Origin: Amorphophallus konjac
Taxonomy: Eukaryota > Streptophyta > Magnoliopsida > Alismatales > Araceae
DNA length: 64,000 nt
Assembly: GCA_022559845.1 (NCBI GenBank)
Contig: CM040120.1
Coordinates: forward strand, 163,662,334 to 163,726,333
Reading direction: 5' to 3'
The notes under the pieces were generated by a model. It saw only the letters and a list, made by a program, of their open reading frames with translations, searched no databases and was not told where the DNA came from. Made by a program: the position numbers and the translations under genes. Positions 56,815 through 64,000 of the stretch are shown piece after piece (position 1 is the stretch's first letter; each line of letters begins with the position of its first letter).

Positions 56815-57400
56815 TAGGTGTCGACATTGGGTGTCGACACCTACTGCGCCCAGTTCTGCCCAAAAAATAGAACAACACACTGGGCTGGGTGTCGACTTTA
56901 GGTGTCGACACCTCCCTGCTGTCCAAGAAAAAATGAAGTTTTAGCAGAGATGTGGAATTCCAATGATCAAGGCTTGAGCCCCAAATGACTATAGGAATAA
57001 TTTAATCAATGCAAAAGGGATATTTTGTGGAATTGTCAATTTGGGGTAGTTCTGAGCCAAGATAAATCATATAGGGCATAACTCCATAATCGATTTCCCG
57101 AACATGATTCATCCCGAACTTCTAGTGGCAATGCATTATTATCCAAGAATATATAGTCATAGAAAATCAAGGGAGGTCAAAAATGTTTGGGTTTTTCAAT
57201 AAGGTATATATACACACACATCAAGCATTTGGATTTTTCATACAAGCATGCAAAATGCAACACACATTACAATCATGATGCATATGCATGATCCAAGGAG
57301 TTTGCACAAGCCAAAAATCTAGTGGTGAAATGCATGTGCAAATGCATGAAACGAACTAAAAAAAGAACAAGACACTCACTAACTATCTAGATGACAAATG
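56815..57400. other. E6 spacer between env-like ORF and pol
   Basis: Two close pairs of GTGTCGACAC-type palindromes lie at 56815-56915. The rest is AT-rich with a short TA/CA run near 57205 and no recognised feature. Confidence 0.6.
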
Positions 57401-58730
57401 CCTAACTCTCTTATAAAAGAAGTGAATTTGTCTTCATTGAGAGGTTTGGTGAAGATATCGGCAATTTGATTATTTATATCAACAAATTTTATTTCAACAT
57501 CCCCCTTGCTAATATGATCACGCAGAAAGTGATGCCTAACCTCAATATGTTTAAATGATGCACTGGAATCTTTGACAGATTAATTGCAGATGTGTTATCA
57601 CAAAGAATGGCTGTGTTACCTAGTGTAATGCCAAAATCAATCAATTGTTGTTGTATTCAGAGCACTTGGGCAACACAGCTACCTACGGTCACATATTCGG
57701 CCTCGACAGTTGATAATGCCACAGAATTTTGTTTCTTGGAGGCACATGAAACCAAGCAACCTCCAAGGAACTGACAATACCCACTTGTGCTCTTTCGGTC
57801 TATTTTGCAACCCGCATAATCAGCATCAGAATAACCGATTAAATCAAGAACTGAAGTACGTGGAAACCACAAACCCAATTCACAAGTACCAACAATGTAT
57901 CTAAAAATATGCTTCACGGCCGACATGTGAGACTCTTTGGGATTCGATTGAAACCTAGCACACAAACATACTGCAAATTGGATATCGAGCCTGCTGGCAG
58001 TCAAATATAACAAGGATCCTATCATGCTCATAAAAAGGGTTTGGTTGACTGATTTACCTTGGTCATCTTGATCAAGTTTCAATGATGTGGACATGGGAGT
58101 TGGTTGTGGTTTGCTTGTTGTCAAATTGAATTTCTTTAGCAGGTCCATAGCATATTTCTTCTGGTTTATGAATAAACCATCAGCAGTCTTAGTCACCTAC
58201 AATCTCAGGAAAAATGTTAGCTCTCTCATAAGACTCATTTCAAACTCACTTTGCATCAATTCAGCAAAGTCTTTACTTAGAGCTTCCTTAGTGGAGCCAA
58301 AAATGATATCATCTACATACACTTGAACGATTAGAATTTCCATACCATTCAATTGTGTAAAGAGAGTTTGATCAACATTACCTCGTTTGAATCCATTTTG
58401 AATAAGAAAATCACTTAATCGTTCATACCATGCTCGGGGTGCTTGTTTCAGACCATAGAGGGCTTTGTCCAGCTTGTACACTTGGTCTGGATGCTCCGTA
58501 TCTTCAAACCCCGGTGGTTGCTCCACCTATACGTCCTCCTGGATATAGCCATTCAGAAATGCACTCTTAACATCCATTTGAAATAATTTAATGTTATTGC
58601 AGCATGCATATGCTAATAAAATCCTCACTACCTCGAGTCTTGCTACAGGAGTAAAAGACTCATCAAAGTCAATTCCAAGCTCTTGGCTATAGCCTTTGGC
58701 TACAAGCCTGGCCTTGTTCCTAGTTACCAC
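57401..58730 (-). pseudogene. E6 reverse transcriptase and RNase H
   Basis: RT starts in 58730-58527 (ARLVAKGYSQ, DFDESFTPVARLE, FQMDVKSAFLNG). After a stop it continues in 58526-58197 (LDKALYGLKQAPRAWYERL and the catalytic YVDDIIFGS). Another stop follows, and 58196-57657 carries MIGSLLYLTASRLDI and RNase H (GYSDADYAGC, STSGYCQFLGG, STVEAEYV). Further RNase H residues (DNTSAINLSK) lie beyond a stop, to about 57400. The YVDD and SDAD motifs are typical of Ty1/Copia. Confidence 0.92.
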
Positions 58731-59471
58731 TCCTTGATCGTTTGTTTTGTTTCAAAAAACCCACATTGTTCCGATCACTGAGTGGTTTCTAGGACATGGC
58801 ACAAGGAACCACACTTTGTTCCTTTGGAACATGTGTAGTTCTTCTTGCATAGCCATTATCCATGATTCATCTTGCAAGGCATCTTCTATGGAGTGAGGTT
58901 CAAACTGGGAGAGTAAGGCTATGTAATCCATATTTTCAACTTCCCTGAAGGAGGCTCATGTTCTTATTCCCTCATCTACATTGCCCATCACATTCTCCGA
59001 CGAATGGTCCTTTGCAAATGTCCATTGCCTGGGTAGCTGTTGTTCAACTTGATCTTCCTGATTTGCATCATCTTCTTATGGTTCTTCTACTTCTTGTTTC
59101 TCAGTTTTTCTTTCCATCTTCCCAGTATCACCAACATCCAACTCTTCGTCCTGCAAAACAGATTTTTCATTAGTGCTTTTGGAAGATGATTCATCAACAA
59201 TGACATGGGGGCTTTCCTCAACTACAAGAGTTCTCAAGTTATACACTCGATAAGCTCTTGAGCTAAGAGAGTATCTAAGGAATATACCTTTTTCACTTTT
59301 GGGGTCAAATTTAGCCAGGTCCACCTTACCATTGTTGTGAATGTAACACACTGAACCGAACGGTCTAAAATATGAGATGTTTGGCTTCTTACCTCGGTAC
59401 AGCTCATAGGGGGTTTTCTTCAACAGTGGTCTTACCATGGAACGATTGACAATGTAGCAAGCAGTGTTCAC
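58731..59471 (-). pseudogene. E6 integrase C-terminal region
   Basis: The region after the integrase core contains TACYIVNRSM, LLKKTPYELYRGKKPN and the GSVCYIHN block, typical of the Copia integrase tail, then an acidic linker to RT. 59075-58731 is broken by stops. Confidence 0.8.
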
Positions 59472-60484
59472 TGCTTCAGCCCAAAAGTACCTCGCAAGTT
59501 GTTCTCGTTTAGCATGGTTCTTGCCATCTCAATTAGCGTCATGTTCTTCCTTTCAACAACACCATTCTGTTCGGGGGTTCTTGGTGCGGAGAAGTCATGC
59601 GTATAGCCTTTGGTCCTGTAAAAGTTGTTGAACTCATGGTTATCAAATTTCTTACCGTGATCGCTCTGCACGACTTTGATGCAACACCCCTTTTCATTTT
59701 GAACTACCCTATAAAATGCTTCAAACTCTGTCAGGGCATCATTTTTATATGAAAGGAAGTAAACCCAACAAAATCTTGAATAATCATCCACAATGACAAA
59801 GCCATACAATTTACCACCCAAGCTATGTGTTCTGCTTGGTCCAAAAAGGTCAATGTGGATTAACTCAAGGGGCCTTGATGTAGTTACATCATTCTTGCAC
59901 TTGATTGATGTCCTTGTTTGCTTACCCATGCTGCACGCCCCACATACTCCTTCATCAACTGCCTTTAACTTAGGCAATCCAACCACAAGATCATTTCTGG
60001 ACAATTTCAACAAAACATTAAAACAGGCATGCCCAAGTCGACGATGCCAAAGCCAAGTATCATCAGAACTCCTTGTAATAAAACACAGATTTTTATGAGA
60101 GGGTTCATCCAAATCAATCATATATACATTGTTATGCCTAAAACCAATGAACTTTATCTCATGAGTATTTTTATTCACAACAGTGCAGTGGTTAGAATCA
60201 AAAATCGCGTTGCATCCTTTGTCACACAATTGACTTATACTTAGAAGACTGTGGTGCAACCCTTTCACTAGCAAGACATTCTTAATTGCATGATTTTGAT
60301 TCATTCTGATCTTACCTTCTCCGACAATTTTGCCTTTATCCTTACCACCAAATGCCACTGTCCCACCATCCTTTTCATGTAGGTTCGCAAATAAATCCTT
60401 GTTTCCCGTCATGTGCCGAGAGCATCTGCTGTCCAAGTACCATCTATTCCTTTGGGCTCTTAAGCGGACCTGCAAGCACAACAC
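59468..60484 (-). pseudogene. E6 protease and integrase core
   Basis: The Copia protease site reads YLDSRCSRHMTG, where the family has Asp-Ser-Gly-Cys, so the active-site Gly is Arg. Next come the GAG-pre-integrase block (WLWHRRLGHACF, CGACSMGKQ) and the integrase core: HIDLFGPS (Asp), VVQSDHGKKF (Asp) and PEQNGVVERKN (Glu). The catalytic triad is intact. Confidence 0.9.
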
Positions 60485-60508
60485 AAATACTTATACAGAT
60501 TTTGGTAC

Positions 60509-61410
60509 CTAAGCAAGCTTGGGTCCACGATGGTTAGAGACATGAGATGTGTATGATCTCTTTCTCATTCTAGCAAAGCTTTCATCATCAAATTTCAGAA
60601 TTCTACAATCATACATGTCATGGCCTAACCTTTCACAATAAAAGTATGTAATGGCTCTATCCCTGTTTCTTCTCCTTCCTACATTTAAGGATGAATTATG
60701 CACATTTATTTTTGATGAGGATAGAGATGAACTTCTGGGAGGCATATGAGTTGAATGTGTTTCAGATTATGAAGTTTTCCCTTTTTTAAAAATGGCAATA
60801 GCATCCTTCAACTCATAGTTTTTATGCATTAGAGAATGGACTTGATTTTCGGCCTTTTCTTTTGCTTCATTGCATGCCATGCTTTCAAGCTTCTCTTGTT
60901 CCAGATTATTTTTCAAATCATCATGCATTTTACTTAGAGTGAATTGCTCCTCTCTCATGCATGAAATCTCTTCTTCAAGCAATTCATTTTTTGACACGAG
61001 AATTTCTTTCTCATTTATCAATTTCTCAGTTTCAGATTTCAACACATGGCAATTTTCACATAATTTTCAGCATGCACAAGATGTTCAATTTTCTTTTTCA
61101 AATGTCTGTTTTCAGATCTGAATTTTTTACATTTTTCATATAACGACTCATATGCAATTTACCATTGTTCACAAGTAAGAGTTTCAATTTCAGAATCTAC
61201 CTCATTTCCATCGTCGTCATTGGCCACGAAGCAAAGGTTCTGAACCAGCTCATCTAGTCCATCTTCATTCTCGGACTCTTCCTCATCTTCATTGCTCCCA
61301 GTGGACACCATGGCCTTAGGCTTCTTGAATTTCCCTTTCTTCATCTTCTTCATCAGATCGGGGCACTCACCCCGCATGTGACCGGGTTTCTTGCATTCAT
61401 AGCAGATCAC
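60509..61410 (-). pseudogene. E6 gag C-terminal part: zinc knuckle and coiled coil
   Basis: 61410-61159 begins with a standard knuckle CYECKKPGHMRGECP followed by an acidic stretch. 61045-60767 is an almost pure coiled coil (EKEILVSKNELLEEEISCM). 60745-60509 contains a degenerate second knuckle (YFYCERLGHDMYDC, first Cys lost). Stops separate the three. A long coiled coil in gag is known from Sireviruses. Confidence 0.85.
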
Positions 61411-61419
61411 TTCTTCTTT

Positions 61420-62184
61420 CTAGATACTTTCTCCTCTGTTCGGACCTTGCCTTCTTGGTCCCTTTCTGAATTGACCGCCAAAATTTCTGGTCCTTTTGAC
61501 GAACCTTCTTGCCCTTCTTGTAATCATGGCAACCAGCTCTTCATCTTCAGTGTTACCGGTTGAATCATTGTCACTGCCCTCTGAATCTTGTGGATTCACT
61601 TTTAGGGCCAAAGGTGTGACTACCTTCTTCTTTTTATGGTCCTCCTCGCTCCTCTTGATGTTAATTTCATAAGTCATCAAGGAGCCAATTAGCTCGTCCA
61701 ATTTCAAACTGCTGAGATCCATTGAGTCCTCGATTACAATGGCCTTTGTGTGCCATTGTGATGACAAGGATCTCAGTACCTTTCTGACGAGTTCCTTATC
61801 GGAATACTCTTTACCAAGACCCTTTAATCCATTCGTGATTTCCATCAATCTAGCAAACATATCAGAAATGGACTCCTCTGGTTTCATCATAAATAACTCA
61901 TAATCTCGGACTAACAGATTCTCCTTGGTTTCCTTTACTTTCGATGTTCCTTCATAGATCAACCGCAACTTGTTGCACATCTCCTGCGTAGAAGAACACA
62001 TGGAAATACGTGAGTATTCGTTAGGATGAATGGCACACTGTATTATATTCATGGCTTTAAAGTTTGCTGAACACTTCTTTATATCCTCATCATCCCACTC
62101 ATCCTCATTTTGAGACAGAGTATACGGACCATTGCTAAGGACGCGCCACACGTCAGAGTCTTGGGCTCGTAGAAAAACATACAT
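61420..62184 (-). pseudogene. E6 gag capsid domain
   Basis: A 254-codon frame starts at 62184 with a Copia gag (UBN2-type) domain: CNKLRLIYEGTSKVKETK, LFMMKPEESISDMFARL and KVLRSLSSQWHTKAIVI. A stop precedes the zinc knuckle. The true start may be further upstream, near 62265. Confidence 0.88.
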
Positions 62185-62324
62185 TCTGTTTTTCTAATAA
62201 GGGTAGTTTGATCCATCAAAGAACGGGGGTCTTTGGATCGAATGCCCTTCGAGCATCATCCCCTTGTTTGCCATAAAAAGGGATCTGCTCTACGACCGTG
62301 TGGTCGAGTGAAACAGATACCAAA

Positions 62325-62336
62325 GCTCTGATACCA
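62325..62336 (-). other. E6 primer-binding site (initiator Met tRNA)
   Basis: The minus strand reads TGGTATCAGAGC two bases after the 5' LTR end, complementary to plant initiator methionine tRNA. Confidence 0.93.
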
Positions 62337-62338
62337 AT

Positions 62339-62692
62339 TGTTGAGTCCCGAAAGGTGATAATCAAGAGGGGAGGGGTGAATTGATTGGCCAATTAAAAAT
62401 TACTTCCAAGTGAAAACTTGTTAATTAAGCATGCAAGCACTAGATCTCACCCGAACATGGATACACTTGTTAATGCGTGTGGAAAATGGTAGGTGTTTGA
62501 CAATGGAATTGGTGTACGCTCAAGTCACCGTGAAGCCCACTTGACTAAGGATGCGGAAGATCAAACCACAAGTGACACATGAAATTTTTAGGTGGTTCGG
62601 GTACACTGCCGTGTCCCCTACGTCCACCCCTCACTCGTGTGGATCAAGACTTCACTATGAAGTGAGCCACACACACACACGCTGTGTAGAAT

Positions 62693-62723
<31 letters not shown>

Positions 62724-64000
62724 GGCACCCAATCTAGGCTGCCAAACATACACACACACATACACACACGTTCATGTTTCTGAACACGAACACCACACAC
62801 AAGAATCTAATTTAAGATTTACAATAGATGCACAAGGTCAAGCAAAAAGATTCAGAAAATGGAGAGTGAAAAATGTTTATCGTGGTTGAAGCTCCCCCTT
62901 TCACTGCCTTGAATGTAATTGAATGCTTCTGCAAGAGGAAGATCGATCCTTGAGGAAGAATGAAGCTTTGTCGCACAAACGAGGTTGTAGCTTAGATGTT
63001 CCACGCAGCTCGCTGTTGTAGATGATGTGGAGACTTGATTCAAGCTTCTTCCCTTCACTTTCAGGTTCTGAACAAGGTGGAAGAAGGCCCTTGAGCTACT
63101 ACTACGAACCTGCACTCACCAAGGTTAGAACAAGAAAAACAACTCTAGATCTTGCTACATCCTTAGGGTTTTCGACCCAATGAGAGGGTTATATCCTTCT
63201 AGGATGGTCAAGGGACACCATTAGGACAAGATCCATGAAATCTGGAGGAAAACAAGGCGGATTGACGTGAGTGGTGGGACGAATGGTTTGAGGATGCGAA
63301 AGTCCTAAATCACGGCTCTGTGTAGGTGTCGACACCTGGTGTCGACAACTTGGGCATTACATGGAGCAAAAACACCAAATAGAGTCCCTGGACGTTGGGT
63401 GTCAACACCAGGTGTCGACACCTGGTGTTCTGGCATGTAGCCAGCACCACATCAGGGAGGTGTCGACACCTGGTGTCGACACCTCTTGGATTGGCTGCTG
63501 GAAAAAAGGTTCTGGAACAGGGTGTCGACACCTGGTGTCGACTTTTGCCCTGCCAGAAGGCTCAAAGACCCAAAAAGCTAAGAATTGAAGCATTAACTCT
63601 TCCATGGGTGATGGCATGATAAAATGAGATTGCTAGGAGATCTTCCAACCTATAAAAACACCAAATATTTTTCAGATTGATACAACATCATAGAGCTCAC
63701 AAAATAACCATTCATTTCAACTTGTTTCAATGGAAATGAGGGGACTTAAAAAAATGTTAACAAGGTAGGCTTATTCAAAGCTGTTTCCATTTGTCGTTCC
63801 AAGAGTAACGGATCAAGGAGGAATGAAAAATCCATATCAAACCACATATCAATATTTTCTTCATCATTTTACCTGAATTCACCTTCGGTCCTCAATTGCT
63901 TGCTCATTTGGTGAATTGTCCATTCAAAGACCATCGGAGTATTAACTAGTAATCTCCATTGCATGATTAAATAGATGCGGTGTTCATAAGAGTACAAAAT
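62339..64000 (-). repeat. E6 5' LTR (cut by window end)
   Basis: This is 1662 bp of the LTR, colinear with 49027-50656, so about 86 bp lies outside. The CA microsatellite is longer here (about 62690-62770) than in the other copy. The palindrome array is at 63325-63545. Confidence 0.94.
63325..63545. repeat. GTGTCGACAC palindrome array in E6 5' LTR
   Basis: This is the counterpart of 49980-50195, with seven palindrome copies in close pairs. One copy has lost its CpG (GTGTCAACAC near 63400) where the other LTR keeps it. Confidence 0.9.

Larger units (their letters stand above)
49027..64000 (-). mobile_element. E6: Sirevirus-like Ty1/Copia element with env-like ORF, interrupted by E4
   Basis: Minus-strand element. 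3' LTR 49027-50742, 5' LTR from 62339 to beyond the window end. Between them on the minus strand lie an initiator-Met PBS, gag, protease, integrase, RT, RNase H (the Copia order), then an env-like ORF and a polypurine tract. Gag with a long coiled-coil tail, an ORF after pol and the A/G-rich polypurine tract are Sirevirus features. The left flank is TTCTC (49022-49026), and its duplicate would be just outside the window. Multiple stops show it is inactive. Confidence 0.92.

Noticed and set aside
62690..62770. CA microsatellite as telomere-like or regulatory repeat
   Set aside because: It is a simple dinucleotide run within the E6 LTR, shorter in the other LTR copy, and explained by slippage.
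1..64000. Endogenous pararetrovirus sequence
   Set aside because: All reverse transcriptases here lie in elements with LTRs, integrase and target duplications, or in a LINE. No movement-protein or coat-protein pattern was seen.

Overview
The window is repeat DNA from a large plant (angiosperm) genome. I see no host gene with an intact frame, no rRNA or tRNA gene and no prokaryotic signal. Almost every base belongs to nested retroelements of lineages known only from plants: a Ty3/Gypsy Tekay-like chromovirus, a Ty3/Gypsy Tat-lineage element with two RNase H domains, a Sirevirus-like Ty1/Copia element with an env-like ORF, an L1-type LINE with its own RNase H, and a CACTA-like DNA transposon. 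The species cannot be named from the sequence.

Layout. 1-3599: 3' end and long 3' LTR of a probable Copia element (E0). 3600-4598 and 10458-10741: parts of a CACTA-like transposon, split by a 5.9-kb LINE on the minus strand (4599-10457). 10741-11558 and 43790-44320: two halves of one tandem array (unit about 123 bp), interpreted as the 3' untranslated region of a plus-strand Gypsy element (E3) whose 4.2-kb 3' LTR is 44469-48651. The array is split by E1, a minus-strand Tekay-like chromovirus (11559-43789; 5-bp target duplication GATTT on both sides). The 5' LTR of E1 is itself split by E2, a 20.9-kb minus-strand Tat-lineage element (22287-43182; target duplication CTTAC). 48652-49021 holds a scrap of a plant-mobile-domain-like gene. 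49027 to the window end is E6, a minus-strand Sirevirus-like Copia element. Its env-like ORF is split by E4 (51819-55796; target duplication GACAT), a solo LTR of the E3 family. Relative ages follow from the nesting: E3 predates the CACTA and E1, E1 predates E2, and E6 predates E4.

Most notable. E2 carries two spliced genes on the strand opposite to gag-pol, between pol and the 3' LTR. Gene A (25073-26468) has 2 exons with a TATA box upstream. Gene B (27136-30910) has 8 exons, all joined in phase 0. Both encode plant-mobile-domain (PMD) proteins, and gene B adds a long coiled coil. The non-coding parts of E2 (LTRs, leader, inter-gene spacers, gene B intron 1) are filled with dozens of short hairpins whose arms change sequence together and stay complementary. 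E1, E3/E4, E6 and the 123-bp tandem repeat have their own, unrelated hairpin or palindrome arrays.

All coding regions here are damaged by stops or frameshifts, so no element looks autonomous now. Element boundaries supported by target duplications and matching LTR ends are firm. Functions assigned to hairpins and antisense genes are inference.
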